Shown here one piece after another: positions 48,783 to 59,846 of a DNA stretch of 64,000 nt. A program made the position numbers and the translations under genes. The notes under the pieces were generated by a model. That model ran no database searches. It was not told the DNA's origin and worked only from the letters and a program-made list of their open reading frames with translations. Source of the stretch: Mycolicibacter virginiensis (GTDB lineage: Bacteria; Actinomycetota; Actinomycetes; Mycobacteriales; Mycobacteriaceae); the NCBI RefSeq assembly GCF_022374935.2, contig NZ_CP092430.2, forward strand, positions 434,001-498,000, written 5' to 3'. Within the stretch, counting starts at the first letter, position 1. Every line of letters begins with the position of its first letter.

Positions 48783-50111
48783 GTGGAGTCATTTGACGTT
48801 GTCGTGGTGGGTGCACGCTGCGCGGGGTCTGCGCTCGCTATCTATTTGGCGCGGGCTGGCATGCGGGTGTGTCTGGTCGACAAGGCCACGTTCCCGAGCG
48901 AGACGCCATCGACTCATGTGATCCAACCCCGGGGCGTGGCGGTCCTCGCCGAACTCGGCGCGTTGGACCCCGTGCTGGCACACGGCGCATCCCAACTGGA
49001 CAGCTTCAGCATGGTGATCGACGACGTGTCTCTCGACGGTGTCCTTGGCGAGACGTTTCCCCATCTTGGCCTGAACGTGCGCCGCATCGTTCTCGACCAC
49101 GCCCTACTGCAGGTGGCGGTGGACGTTGGCGTCGATGTGCGAACCGGATGCCGGGTTACCGGGACCCGCACGGAGGGCTTACGCGTGAACGGCATCGACA
49201 CCGTGAACGGACCCATCGGTGCCGGGCTGCTGGTCGGTGCCGACGGGCGGGGTTCGGTAGTAGCTAAATCCGTGGGCGCGCGCGAGTACCTGGCAAAGCC
49301 CGGCGGGCGGATACCGGTGTGGGGGTACTTCGCAACGGGGCCACAGGAGCCACGTCTGCGTATCGGGCGCAGGGGCAACTTCTCTTTCCTGGCTAGTCCG
49401 ACGGACTCGGGCCTCTACATGGCAGCCGTCGGAGTCGATCATCGTGAGATTGCCGCCTTCAACCGTGACCGAGAGGCCAATTACCGCAAGGCGCTTAGAC
49501 AGTGGCCCGAACTCCATTCGATCGTCGGTGACACTGACCGTGACGGACCGCTGCGCGTCATGGCTAACTGGCACAGCTATTTTCGCGAATCAGCTGGTCC
49601 AGGGTGGGCGCTCGTCGGGGATGCCGGTCATTTCAAGGACTTCTCCCCGGGACAGGGCATCTCCGACGCGCTCTGCCAAGCCAAGGCGCTGTCGATAGCC
49701 GTTGGCAGCTCTGTCGGGTCTGCAGCAGCGCAAGATGCGGCACTGAAACGGTGGTGGAAGCAGCGCGACCGCAGTTCCTACGATATGTACTGGTTTGCGA
49801 TGCAGATGGCACCGCCCGGGCCTCCGTCAGCGCTGACCGCCGAAGTCATCCGCCGGATCGCAGCCGATCCAGATGGCGCGACGACGCTACTGAAAGTTAT
49901 GAACCGGGATCTACCGACCGCCAAGCTGTTCACCCCGCCACGACTGCTTGCAGCCTCATTGGCGACACTGCGTAACCAGCCCGACCAACGACGGGCGATC
50001 TTCGCCGAGATCGGCACACAGATGAGCGCCGAGATCGACAAACTCCGTGCCCGCCTTGGATCGCGACCAGCCGAACGTCCGCTAAACGTCGTCTCAAAAA
50101 CGAAGGGTTGA
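48783..50111 (+). CDS. FAD-dependent oxidoreductase
   Basis: 442-residue group A flavoprotein monooxygenase/geranylgeranyl-reductase-like protein. FAD Rossmann motif VVVVGARCAGSALA at the N-terminus, VGADGRGS in the middle, and GDAGHFKDFSPGQGISDAL for FAD ribityl binding. GTG 48783 follows GGAGGCTGCG; GTG 48765 is an alternative. Substrate unknown; no partner enzyme adjacent. Confidence 0.85.
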   Translation: MESFDVVVVGARCAGSALAIYLARAGMRVCLVDKATFPSETPSTHVIQPRGVAVLAELGALDPVLAHGASQLDSFSMVIDDVSLDGVLGETFPHLGLNVRRIVLDHALLQVAVDVGVDVRTGCRVTGTRTEGLRVNGIDTVNGPIGAGLLVGADGRGSVVAKSVGAREYLAKPGGRIPVWGYFATGPQEPRLRIGRRGNFSFLASPTDSGLYMAAVGVDHREIAAFNRDREANYRKALRQWPELHSIVGDTDRDGPLRVMANWHSYFRESAGPGWALVGDAGHFKDFSPGQGISDALCQAKALSIAVGSSVGSAAAQDAALKRWWKQRDRSSYDMYWFAMQMAPPGPPSALTAEVIRRIAADPDGATTLLKVMNRDLPTAKLFTPPRLLAASLATLRNQPDQRRAIFAEIGTQMSAEIDKLRARLGSRPAERPLNVVSKTKG

Positions 50112-50182
50112 TGCGACTGAGACAAGCCGCCGCCCGTCAGCCGCAAGTCCTGCGACGATCAATCGCGTGTGTGTCTTGTAAA

Positions 50183-50238
50183 CCTGTCTCATAACTAGTA
50201 TTCTCAAAACCCATAGATCGACGGGATTGCGAGACAGG
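50183..50238. promoter_or_regulatory. inverted repeat upstream of serine recombinase
   Basis: CCTGTCTC (50183-50190) and GAGACAGG (50231-50238) are perfect 8-bp complements flanking an AT-rich segment with ACTAGT. The right copy overlaps the recombinase RBS. It may be a recombinase binding (res-like) site, an autoregulatory operator, or both. Confidence 0.45.
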
Positions 50239-50245
50239 AGGGCCG

Positions 50246-50809
50246 GTGGCGATCATCGGATACGCGCGAGTCTCGACCACGGACCAGAATCCGCAGCTTC
50301 AACTCGACGCGCTCGCCGGCGCCGGCGCCGCGAGGGTCTACACCGACCACGGCGTCAGCGGTTCGAAGGCGCAGCGACCGGAACTCGACGCCTGCCTCGA
50401 CCATCTCCGCGAAGGCGACGTCCTCACCGTCTGGAAACTCGACCGGCTCGGCCGCAACACCCAGCACGTGCTGGCCGTCGTCGACCAACTCACCTCGCGG
50501 GGCATCGGGTTCCGCAGCCTGACCGAAGGGCTGCACACCGACGGGCCGATGGGCAAGGCGATGCTGACGATCATGGCCGCCTTCGCCCAACTCGAACGCG
50601 ACACCATGATCGAGCGGACCCGAGCCGGCCTCGCCGCGGCCGCGGCGAACGGGCGCAAAGGCGGCAGGCCCCGCAAGATCGACGACGCCGACGCCGCGAA
50701 AGCCCGCAGCCTCAGAGATAAAGGAATCGCGGCGACCGACATCGCCAAGATGCTCGGCGTCTCCCGCGCCACCGTCTATCGGTACCTCTCGGAAGGAACA
50801 CCCGCATGA
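50246..50809 (+). CDS. serine recombinase (resolvase/invertase)
   Basis: 187 residues: catalytic domain with nucleophile Ser10 (IGYARVSTTDQ), LDRLGRNTQH motif, the long helix E, then a C-terminal HTH (RDKGIAATDIAKMLGVSRAT VYRYL). Length and order match small resolvases/invertases of the Tn3/Gin type. GTG 50246 preceded by AGGAGG. Stop overlaps the next ATG. It may mark a second mobile unit or the resolution system of the island. Confidence 0.92.
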   Translation: MAIIGYARVSTTDQNPQLQLDALAGAGAARVYTDHGVSGSKAQRPELDACLDHLREGDVLTVWKLDRLGRNTQHVLAVVDQLTSRGIGFRSLTEGLHTDGPMGKAMLTIMAAFAQLERDTMIERTRAGLAAAAANGRKGGRPRKIDDADAAKARSLRDKGIAATDIAKMLGVSRATVYRYLSEGTPA

Positions 50810-51252
50810 CCACCACCGAAACCTCTGAGCCGCTGACCCGCTCCGAGAAGGCAGCCGTGCTGGCCGGCGTTGGCTTCGTGGCGCTGCTGGTCGGGCAGCT
50901 CGCCGGGATCACCCAGCTCACGCTGGCCGGCGGGGTCGCCGTTGCCGTCGGCGCCGCGATGGGCATGAGCGCCGGCTGGTTCGTCGGCCTGACCCCGCGG
51001 CCCGCGGCGGCGCCGGCAACGCTGGTTGGGGTGCGGATCGGGTTCGCCGGCGGGGTGTACACCGTGATCGACGACTCGGCGCCGTCGGTGACGGTTGCCC
51101 AGCGCCACGGCGGCCGGTGCACGGTGATGGCGACGGATGCTGCCGGCCGAGGTGTCCAACTGCTGTTCCTGGAACTGGACCGGGCCGGGCACGTCACCGC
51201 TGCGGCGACGGAGGAATGCGACTGGGGCGTGGCTGGGGCTGTGGGAGTCTAG
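50806..51252 (+). CDS. two-TM membrane protein
   Basis: 148 residues. Two hydrophobic helices (about 17-37 and 39-62) followed by a soluble C-terminal domain (70-148) that looks like a small beta-sheet (LVGVRIGFAGGVYTVIDDSA, GVQLLFLELDRAG). No family recognised. ATG overlaps the recombinase stop, indicating coupling. Confidence 0.6.
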   Translation: MTTTETSEPLTRSEKAAVLAGVGFVALLVGQLAGITQLTLAGGVAVAVGAAMGMSAGWFVGLTPRPAAAPATLVGVRIGFAGGVYTVIDDSAPSVTVAQRHGGRCTVMATDAAGRGVQLLFLELDRAGHVTAAATEECDWGVAGAVGV

Positions 51253-51256
51253 GTCC

Positions 51257-51499
51257 ATGACCAGCGACGATGCAGTGCCGGAGCGCGGCACGACCGAGGA
51301 AGAGCGGCGGGAGTGGGTGCTCAACGCGATGGGATCGTTTGCGTTGTCCGGCATGCAGCCGACGCCGATGGCCCTACGGCAGGCCCGCGAGTTCATCTCG
51401 GGGGAGAAGACGACGGCGCGACACGCCGAAACACGGCGGATCCTGCGACCCGCGCCCTACCCGCCACTGTCACACCGCCGGTACACACTCGCCCCATGA
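51257..51499 (+). CDS. VbhA-like antitoxin-domain protein
   Basis: 80 residues. The core EERREWVLNAMGSFALSGMQ followed by PTPMALRQAREFISGEKT resembles the VbhA antitoxin fold that inhibits Fic toxins (S/A..G..PT....A..F..GE.T). No Fic protein (HPFxxGNGR) is in the neighbourhood, so it is an orphan or acts on something else. ATG 51257 is four bases after the preceding stop. Confidence 0.55.
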   Translation: MTSDDAVPERGTTEEERREWVLNAMGSFALSGMQPTPMALRQAREFISGEKTTARHAETRRILRPAPYPPLSHRRYTLAP

Positions 51500-51837
51500 C
51501 CGATGACATGACCGCGGCCGTCGCCGCTGCCGACGCTGAGATCGCCGCCCGCGCCACGGAGTTGCGGGCGCAGTGGACGGCCGAGCTGACGCGGCTACGT
51601 GAACGGTGCCGACCAGGGGACTTGGCCGAGCACAGCGAGCACTTCCTGTCGCGGCTGGAGCCGAGTGGCCCCCGATCCATGTGGTGGGCGCCGTACCGGG
51701 TGACCTCCGAAACCACGGACGCCGCAATCGCCTTGGTCGTTGACGGCGGTGTGCGCCGCTACGTCGCCGATGCGGAGTCAGATGCGCGGTACGAGATATC
51801 CGGCGGCGGAAGCTGGTCGCGGGAGATGGCCCCTTAG
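51496..51837 (+). CDS. hypothetical protein, 113 aa
   Basis: Not recognised. N-terminal helix (AAVAAADAEIAARATELRAQ), central Trp-rich MWWAPYRVTSE and a C-terminal beta stretch (RRYVADAESDARYEISGGGS). ATG 51496 overlaps the preceding stop by four bases. Tail-to-tail overlap with the next minus-strand gene. Confidence 0.55.
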   Translation: MTDDMTAAVAAADAEIAARATELRAQWTAELTRLRERCRPGDLAEHSEHFLSRLEPSGPRSMWWAPYRVTSETTDAAIALVVDGGVRRYVADAESDARYEISGGGSWSREMAP

Positions 51838-52019
51838 CTGCGCAGCCGGATGTCGGCTTCCTCCACCGTCACCACTGCGATCGTGCTGCCGTCCGGGGTG
51901 AAGAACTCGACCTCGTACGCGCCGGTGCCGGCGTGGACCACCGCGCCCGTCGCGCCGGCCGCGAGACCCTCATCGGGCAGGTCACGGGTGAGTTCGACGG
52001 AGCTGTGCTCTGGGTACAT
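51834..52019 (-). CDS. DUF4926-like protein
   Basis: 61-residue small beta protein: HSSVELTRDLPDEGLAAGAT then GAVVHAGTGAYEVEFFTPDG and VVTVEEADIRLRS, the pattern of DUF4926 (SH3-like barrel) often found in toxin-antitoxin or element contexts. Third gene of a minus-strand operon; one base after the upstream gene's stop. Confidence 0.72.
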   Translation of the reverse strand: MYPEHSSVELTRDLPDEGLAAGATGAVVHAGTGAYEVEFFTPDGSTIAVVTVEEADIRLRS

Positions 52020-52020
52020 T

Positions 52021-52545
52021 TCACGCTCCCGGCGCCGGCGGATTCACCGCCGCGTGGACCTGCAGAAACTCCTCCACGCTGATGAATCCAGCAACAGCAG
52101 CTGCCTCGACGTGATCCCAGGTGCTGTGCGTCTTCCCTTCGTGCGGGAACGGCGCGTACTCGGGGAACGTGTACCGATACCTGCTCAGCTGATCAATCAA
52201 CTGCTCACGCGGCGAGCCGTCGAGGTAGGCCCGCAGGATCAGTTCCTCGGGGGAGCCCTCAACGTCGATCACCACCCCCGCTGAGCGCAGCAGCCGATCC
52301 ACCAGGGGCTCCGCCAGCTGCAGCTCCGCTGCGATCTCGTCGGGGTCCTTGCCGGCCGCGGAAAGCCGCGAGACCGTGCGGATGTCGGCGATCCGCTGCA
52401 GCCGCTCCTCAGCACGGCGGCGCATCGGCGCGCCGATGTCGATGACCGGCTCCCCGATCCGCTCGTCTCGGCGGGGAGGTTCCCGCTCGTAGGGGTCGGC
52501 CAGTTCCTGGTAATCGGCGCTGGTCAGATTCGGTTCCGGGTTCAC
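52021..52545 (-). CDS. hypothetical helical protein, 174 aa
   Basis: Contains a sigma-70 region 4-like or MarR-like HTH segment (RLSAAGKDPDEIAAELQLAE then PLVDRLLRSAGVV, about 65-95), preceded by charged helices and followed by an ELILRAYLDGSPREQLIDQL region. Function unknown; DNA binding is possible. GTG 52545 overlaps the stop of the upstream 43-aa gene (GTGA). Confidence 0.58.
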   Translation of the reverse strand: MNPEPNLTSADYQELADPYEREPPRRDERIGEPVIDIGAPMRRRAEERLQRIADIRTVSRLSAAGKDPDEIAAELQLAEPLVDRLLRSAGVVIDVEGSPEELILRAYLDGSPREQLIDQLSRYRYTFPEYAPFPHEGKTHSTWDHVEAAAVAGFISVEEFLQVHAAVNPPAPGA

Positions 52546-52673
52546 GGCTGGCGGTCCCGCGGCGGCCGCTCGGGCCGCGGCTGCACCTGCCCCGCGGCGA
52601 TCTGCGCGTCGCTGATGCGCAGGAGCGCGAGAAGCTCCGGCGTGGGCTCCACGACCGGGACGTCTGCCGTCAT
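52542..52673 (-). CDS. small hypothetical protein, 43 aa
   Basis: Reads TADVPVVEPTPELLALLRIS then DAQIAAGQVQPRPERPPRDR QP. One amphipathic helix and a Pro/Arg-rich tail. Too short for family assignment. Its translational overlap with the next gene and complete ATG-to-stop frame support it as a coupled leader or antitoxin-like peptide. Confidence 0.5.
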   Translation of the reverse strand: MTADVPVVEPTPELLALLRISDAQIAAGQVQPRPERPPRDRQP

Positions 52674-52755
52674 ACCCTCGACGGTACGCCGCGGCAGTGT
52701 CGGCGGCGGCGACGGTCATGGTGATGATTTTGCTCCAGGGAGCCGACAGCGGAGC

Positions 52756-52761
52756 TACTCT
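52756..52761 (+). promoter_or_regulatory. -10 element of leuA leader
   Basis: TACTCT fits the mycobacterial TANNNT -10. It ends seven bases before the leader ATG (52769), placing the predicted transcription start at or next to that ATG, so the transcript would be leaderless. Confidence 0.5.
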
Positions 52762-52768
52762 GACCGCC

Positions 52769-52810
52769 ATGCAGCGCGTGCTCCTTCTCCGGCGCCGCGA
52801 CGGGGTCTGA
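52769..52810 (+). CDS. leuA leader peptide
   Basis: 13-residue reading frame MQRVLLLRRRDGV with consecutive GTG-CTC-CTT-CTC (Val-Leu-Leu-Leu) codons, 76 bases before leuA. Ribosome stalling at the Leu codons when leucine is scarce would control folding of the downstream RNA. Too short for normal gene finding; supported by the codon run, the -10 element and the hairpins that follow. Confidence 0.7.
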   Translation: MQRVLLLRRRDGV

Positions 52811-52853
52811 CCAGGACCGGCTTCCCGTCGCGGGTTTCGTCGACGCGCCGGTC
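52795..52853 (+). promoter_or_regulatory. leuA attenuator-like RNA
   Basis: Two stems visible. CCGCGACGGG (52795-52804, end of leader frame) pairs perfectly with CCCGTCGCGG (52824-52833). GACCGGC (52815-52821) pairs with GCCGGTC (52847-52853), followed by CTGAGTCCCCTTT, a terminator-like end. The two stems interleave, so they compete, as expected of attenuation. Confidence 0.6.
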
Positions 52854-52856
52854 TGA

Positions 52857-54713
<1,857 letters not shown>

Positions 54714-54739
54714 GGGGGAGGGTCTCGGGAGGGGAGGCC

Positions 54740-57700
54740 TTATCCCGCGGTCTCGGCCAGGCTGTCGACGATCTTCATCGTCTCGATGCTGACGGTGGTG
54801 ATCCGTTTGATCAGGTCGACGATGTAGGTCGGGTCGTCGTGTTCGTCGCACCAGTCGTTGGGGTCGTTGACGATTCCTGAAGCCTTGTCGGTTTTGAGCT
54901 GGTAGCGGTCGATGATCCAGGCGAGAGCTGAGCGGGAGCCGAGCATGTAACGCTCGGTTTCCTCGGGAATGCCGGCGATGGTGACCCGAGAGTTGTAGAT
55001 AATCGCCGAGTGGTCGGTCTTAGACCGCCACTTCATCTTCTCCACCCGCCAGGTATCGGGATCCTTCCGATGCGCGCCAGGCTTGAGCAGCACCTCAAGC
55101 GGATACGGCTCCACGGTCTCGTAGCCGACGTGCAGCTTGGCGAGCCTGCGGCCGGCGTCGGCCAGCTGCTCGAAGCGTTCCCGTGTCTCCGGCGTCGGGA
55201 TGTGCGGAAGCATCTTCTTCAAGTCCGCGGCGTAGGCGTGCCGGTAGGCGGGCTCGTGCAACAGGCCGTAAACGTAGTAGAAGATGTCGTCTTTGCTCAC
55301 TTGGTCGCCGACGGCGTCGCGGTACAGCGTCAGGATCTCGTCGGTGATGTTGTCGATGCGGCGGTAGCCGTGCTCATCGGCCTCACCGCTGACTATGTCG
55401 AACGCGAGACCGCCGTCGTCGGATTCGGCCTTCTCGAAGGTCCATCGGGGGAAGAACTGGCCGTTCTGCCCGGCCCCGAGCATCTGAACGTCGGGAAGCC
55501 GGTCGGTGGCAAGAAGTGCGAAGTCGGCCGTACCTCCAACCCCGATCGCATAGAAGCCAATGTTCGAGTGTTGAGCAGTCGGGAACATTGACGGGAGCTG
55601 GTAGACCCGGTCGTTGACGGACCGGTCCATGTAAGTCCATTGAGGGTTGAAGGGCCGGTAGGTGCTGGTTCTCACATTCTCAGTGCGCCAGCTTATGGGT
55701 ACGTCGGCGGCCAGCAGCTGTTTGAGGCCAACGTTCCAGCTGATTCGACCGGCTTTCGTGAGTTCGGGATTCGAACTCAAGAAGGCCGCGATATCGGCCT
55801 CGTTTGGCCTGTTCGGCCCGGTGTGCGTGTGGAATACACCCCTTGCCTCGGCATACTGTCGGAGGAGTTCAAGCATGTTCGCCTCAAGAGAAGCGTGGGT
55901 GCAGCTGTAGCACCAGGCGTCGCGGCCGGTCTTGAGCCCGGAAGAATATGTGGCGAAGACTGTTCCCCTAGCTCCACTGCTTTTGTCTCCGATCGCAGGC
56001 CACGATGGGAATTCATCGCTTCGCTGGTTCAACCAGTCGCCGTGATCATTCGGTGTGATCGCTTGCCAGTCGAGGGAGTCGTGCTGACTTTCGCTGACGA
56101 TCCGGAGCTTCTCTTCTCGACTGAGGTAGTCGCCGATGTCGCGGTAGGACACCTCGCACGGCCCGGTCCCGCTACGGTCCCTGACCCCGATGAAGATGGC
56201 GACAGTGTTGCGGCTGCCACTGCCGAAAACCTTTCCGCCCTCTCGGCGAGACAGTTCGCCAGCGGTGCGTTGGTTTCCTCGCAGGTTGTAGACGTAGATC
56301 GCGGAGTATTCGTCGGTCAGCGATAGCCGCATTCCGTCGGCGGTGTTGGCGTCGAGCCAGCCGCCGTTGGAGACGAAGCCGACGATGCCGGTGTCGCCGA
56401 TGCGGTCGGTGGCCCAGCGGAAGGCTCGAATGTAGGAGTCGTAAAGGCTGTTCTTGTTGGTCGCAGACGAACGCTTCGCGTACGTGGCCGCGATTCGCCC
56501 GTCGAGGGTCGGATATTTCACGTTGGCGTTGAGATCGTTCGCACTGGCCTGGCCCACGGAATAGGGCGGGTTGCCGACAATCACGTTGATCGGGGTAGCG
56601 AGTTGCGTTTCGATGCGGGCGTTGTTGTGGGGGAACATGATCGCGTCCATCGAGTCGCCGGCTTCGCTGATTTGGAAGGTGTCGGCGAGCACGACACCGG
56701 GGAACGGCTCGTAGGCGTCGGTGTCGGCGGTCTTGCCGGCCAGGGCGTGGTAGGTGGTTTCGATGTTCACCGCGGCGATGTAGTAGGCCAACAGCATGAT
56801 CTCGTTGGCGTGCAGCTCGCTCGCATACTTGCGCTGCAGATCCGCCGCGGTGATCAGCTCCGATTGCAGCAGCCGGGCGATGAAGGTGCCGGTACCGGTG
56901 AACCCGTCGAGGATGTGCACGCCCTCATCGGTCAACCCGCGGCCGAAGTGCTTGCGGGAGACGGTGTTGACGGCGCGCAGGATGAAGTCGACGATCTCGG
57001 TCGGTGTGTAGACGATCCCGAGTGCCTCGGCCTGCTTCTTGAAGCCGATGCGGAAGAACTTCTCGTAGAGCTCGGCGATGATTGCCTGCTTGCCCTCGGC
57101 GCTGCTCACCTCGCCTGCGCGGCGACGCACCGATTCGTAGAACCCCTCCAGTCGCGCGGTTTCGGCTTCCAGGCCGGTACCGCCGAGGGTGTCGACCATC
57201 TTCTGCATGGTCTTGGAGACCGGGTTGTGGGAGGCGAAGTCGTGGCCGGCGAACAGAGCATCGAACACCGGCCGGGTGATCAGGTGCTGCGCCAGCATGC
57301 TCACCGCATCCGCCTCGGTGATCGAGTCGTTGAGGTTGTCCCGCAGCCCCTGAAGAAAGTGGCCGAATGCCTCGGCTGCGGCGCCGTCGGCCTCGTCGAG
57401 GACCGCGGTGATCCGGGTGATCAGGGCAGCGGCAATGTCGGCGACGTCGGCAGCCCACTGCTCCCAGTAGGTGCGGGTGCCGACCTTATCCACGATGCGG
57501 GCGTAGATCGCCTCCTGCCACGCCGACAGGGAGAACAACGCCATCTGCTGTGCGTGGTCGGCGTCCTGATCCGTCTGGTCGCTGAGGTCGTCGAGGACGG
57601 GGCCGAGGTGCCCGCCGAGCAGTTTGTCGGTGCCGACCCCACCCTTGCCGTCGGAGCCACTGTTGAGGGCGATGGCGTTGACCATCGCGTCGAAACGTTC

Positions 57701-59623
57701 ATCGTGGGAGCGCAGCGCGTTGAGCACCTGCCACACCACCTTGAACCGCTGATTGTCGCCGAGCGCGGTCGCCGGCTCGACACCTTGGGGGACGGCGACG
57801 GGCAGGATCACGTAGCCGTAGTCCTTGCCGTCGGCTTTGCGCATCACCCGCCCAACCGACTGCACCACGTCGACGATCGAGTTGCGCGGGTGCAGGAACA
57901 ACACCGCGTCCAGGGCAGGAACATCGACGCCTTCGGACAGGCAGCGGGCATTAGTGAGGATGCGGCACTCGTCTTCGGCGACAACTCCTTTGAGCCAGGT
58001 CAGCTCGGCGTTGCGTTGCAGGGCGTTGTAGGTGCCGTCGACGTGGTGGACCGAGCAGGTCAGGTCGCGGTTGGTGGGCGAGACCTGCTGTCCGTCGTCT
58101 TCGTGGGCTTCGAGCAGCTCCTGGTATTTGGTGACCACGACCGGGAACATCTCGGCGACCTGCTTGGAGGTCTTGATGTCGCGGGCGAAAGCCACCGCGC
58201 GGCGCATCGGCGCCTCACCGGGGACGAAACCGCTACCGTCGGGTGCGGTGCCGGCGCGTTTGGCCAAACCGTTCCAGCAGCCGACCAGTTTCGAGGCATC
58301 GTCGAGGGTGAGTTCGCTGCCGTGAGCGGCGACCTGCTGCTGCAATCCGGGGGCGATCACGGACTCGTCGATGGTTAGCACCAGCACCTTGTAGTCCGAC
58401 AGCAGGCCGCGTTCCACGGCGTCACCGAACGAGAGCCGGTGAAACTCCGGGCCGTAGATGCTCTCGTCGTCCATCGACACCAGCTCCGCCGAATGCGTGG
58501 CGGCTTTGTCCTGCACGGCGTCGGTGAAGACCCGCGGTGTGGCCGTCATGTACAGCCGGCGGGAGGCCTGCACGTAGTCCGGGTTGTGGATGCGCACGAA
58601 GTTCGACTCGTCATCGCCGGCCAAGGTGACCCCGGTGGTGCGGTGCGCCTCGTCACAGATCACCAGATCAAAGGTGTCGACTCCGAGCCTTTGGGCTTCG
58701 GCGACCGCTGCCAGCGACTGGTAGGTGGAGAACACCACCGTCAAGCCTTTGGCGCGTTTGCGGTGCTCCATCTCCTGCGCCAACCGTGCAGGGTCGGTGG
58801 TGACCGGGATCGGCACGTCGTGGACGTTGTAATCCTCAGCGGTGCGGGAGACTTTGGTGTCCGAGCAGACCGCGAACGCCCGCAGATCCAGTTCTGTCTG
58901 CGCGGTCCAGCCGCGAAGCGTCTGACTCAGCAGCGAGATCGACGGCACGAGGAACAGAATCCGGGCAGCCCCGCCGTTCTCTGCGGCGGTGCGCTCGGCG
59001 ATCTTCAGGGCAGTGAACGTTTTGCCGGTGCCGCAAGCCATGATCAGCTTGCCGCGATCGTTGCCGGCGGCGAACCCGCGAAACACGGCGTCGATCGCCT
59101 GTTCCTGATGCGGGCGCGGCTGATGCCTGCTGGCAGGGGACAGTTCGATGCGCAGGTCACCGCCGGCGGGCCAGGCGATGTCCCAGTCGATGGGGGATTC
59201 AGCGATCTCGGCCATGCCGATGCGTTGCACCGGTTTGGTCTGATCCTCTAGGGCTGCCTCGGCGTTTTTGCCCCACCGGTCGGTGGTGGAGATGATCACC
59301 CGGTTGGTGAACGCTGTCTTGCCCGATGCGGTGAAGAACGAGTCGATGTCGGCCTTGGCCAAGGTATGGGTGGGTTCGTAGAACTTGCACTGGATGGCCG
59401 TCAAATCGCCGGTGTCGCGTTCGCGGGCCACCAGGTCGATCCCGGTGTCGGCTTTGCCGTCGCGGCCGGGCCAGTCGATCCAGCGCCACACCGCGTCGTA
59501 CTGCTGTGACAGCATCGGGTCCAGCTCGAAGTAGCGCACCATCAGCTGCTCGAACTTGGTGCCGCGCTCGGAGTTCGACGGCGCCTTGCGGAACGCCTCG
59601 ATCACCTCGTGAATCGAACCCAT
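54740..59623 (-). CDS. Type ISP restriction-modification-helicase enzyme
   Basis: Single chain of 1627 residues. N-terminal PD-(D/E)XK nuclease (about 20-120: TGIDLVA, then AIQCKF). SF2 helicase with Walker A ACGTGKT (about 196), DEAH in ICDEAHRT (about 322) and SVGRVMRKA (about 587). Adenine methylase with motif I DGFTGTGTF (about 905) and NPPY (about 1017). The rest is the target-recognition domain. This is the LlaBIII/LlaGI plan: it methylates one strand and cuts unmodified DNA after translocation. Start ATG 59623 with AGGAG. Convergent with leuA, 26 bases apart. Confidence 0.93.
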   Translation of the reverse strand: MGSIHEVIEAFRKAPSNSERGTKFEQLMVRYFELDPMLSQQYDAVWRWIDWPGRDGKADTGIDLVARERDTGDLTAIQCKFYEPTHTLAKADIDSFFTASGKTAFTNRVIISTTDRWGKNAEAALEDQTKPVQRIGMAEIAESPIDWDIAWPAGGDLRIELSPASRHQPRPHQEQAIDAVFRGFAAGNDRGKLIMACGTGKTFTALKIAERTAAENGGAARILFLVPSISLLSQTLRGWTAQTELDLRAFAVCSDTKVSRTAEDYNVHDVPIPVTTDPARLAQEMEHRKRAKGLTVVFSTYQSLAAVAEAQRLGVDTFDLVICDEAHRTTGVTLAGDDESNFVRIHNPDYVQASRRLYMTATPRVFTDAVQDKAATHSAELVSMDDESIYGPEFHRLSFGDAVERGLLSDYKVLVLTIDESVIAPGLQQQVAAHGSELTLDDASKLVGCWNGLAKRAGTAPDGSGFVPGEAPMRRAVAFARDIKTSKQVAEMFPVVVTKYQELLEAHEDDGQQVSPTNRDLTCSVHHVDGTYNALQRNAELTWLKGVVAEDECRILTNARCLSEGVDVPALDAVLFLHPRNSIVDVVQSVGRVMRKADGKDYGYVILPVAVPQGVEPATALGDNQRFKVVWQVLNALRSHDERFDAMVNAIALNSGSDGKGGVGTDKLLGGHLGPVLDDLSDQTDQDADHAQQMALFSLSAWQEAIYARIVDKVGTRTYWEQWAADVADIAAALITRITAVLDEADGAAAEAFGHFLQGLRDNLNDSITEADAVSMLAQHLITRPVFDALFAGHDFASHNPVSKTMQKMVDTLGGTGLEAETARLEGFYESVRRRAGEVSSAEGKQAIIAELYEKFFRIGFKKQAEALGIVYTPTEIVDFILRAVNTVSRKHFGRGLTDEGVHILDGFTGTGTFIARLLQSELITAADLQRKYASELHANEIMLLAYYIAAVNIETTYHALAGKTADTDAYEPFPGVVLADTFQISEAGDSMDAIMFPHNNARIETQLATPINVIVGNPPYSVGQASANDLNANVKYPTLDGRIAATYAKRSSATNKNSLYDSYIRAFRWATDRIGDTGIVGFVSNGGWLDANTADGMRLSLTDEYSAIYVYNLRGNQRTAGELSRREGGKVFGSGSRNTVAIFIGVRDRSGTGPCEVSYRDIGDYLSREEKLRIVSESQHDSLDWQAITPNDHGDWLNQRSDEFPSWPAIGDKSSGARGTVFATYSSGLKTGRDAWCYSCTHASLEANMLELLRQYAEARGVFHTHTGPNRPNEADIAAFLSSNPELTKAGRISWNVGLKQLLAADVPISWRTENVRTSTYRPFNPQWTYMDRSVNDRVYQLPSMFPTAQHSNIGFYAIGVGGTADFALLATDRLPDVQMLGAGQNGQFFPRWTFEKAESDDGGLAFDIVSGEADEHGYRRIDNITDEILTLYRDAVGDQVSKDDIFYYVYGLLHEPAYRHAYAADLKKMLPHIPTPETRERFEQLADAGRRLAKLHVGYETVEPYPLEVLLKPGAHRKDPDTWRVEKMKWRSKTDHSAIIYNSRVTIAGIPEETERYMLGSRSALAWIIDRYQLKTDKASGIVNDPNDWCDEHDDPTYIVDLIKRITTVSIETMKIVDSLAETAG

Positions 59624-59846
59624 ACTTCTCCTACACCTCGACGGTCGCGCTAGTAGACCTTATTCAACGAGGCCGACTCGTTTGCCGAATCAGCGGGAGC
59701 CGGTGGAGGAAGATCCGCTTCTCGGCGAGTTGCCGAGAAGCGGTCGCTAGACGTGCTTACGCTGCCGGGGTGGCGGCAGGAAACACAGACGAATTGATGC
59801 GGCTCGGCGCCTGGCGAACTCTCGCAGCCGCGGAGCATTCAGACCG

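Noticed and set aside
27840..50215. Short match AAAACCC near 27838 and 50206 as attL/attR core
   Set aside because: Only seven bases match and flanks differ; expected by chance in a sequence this long.
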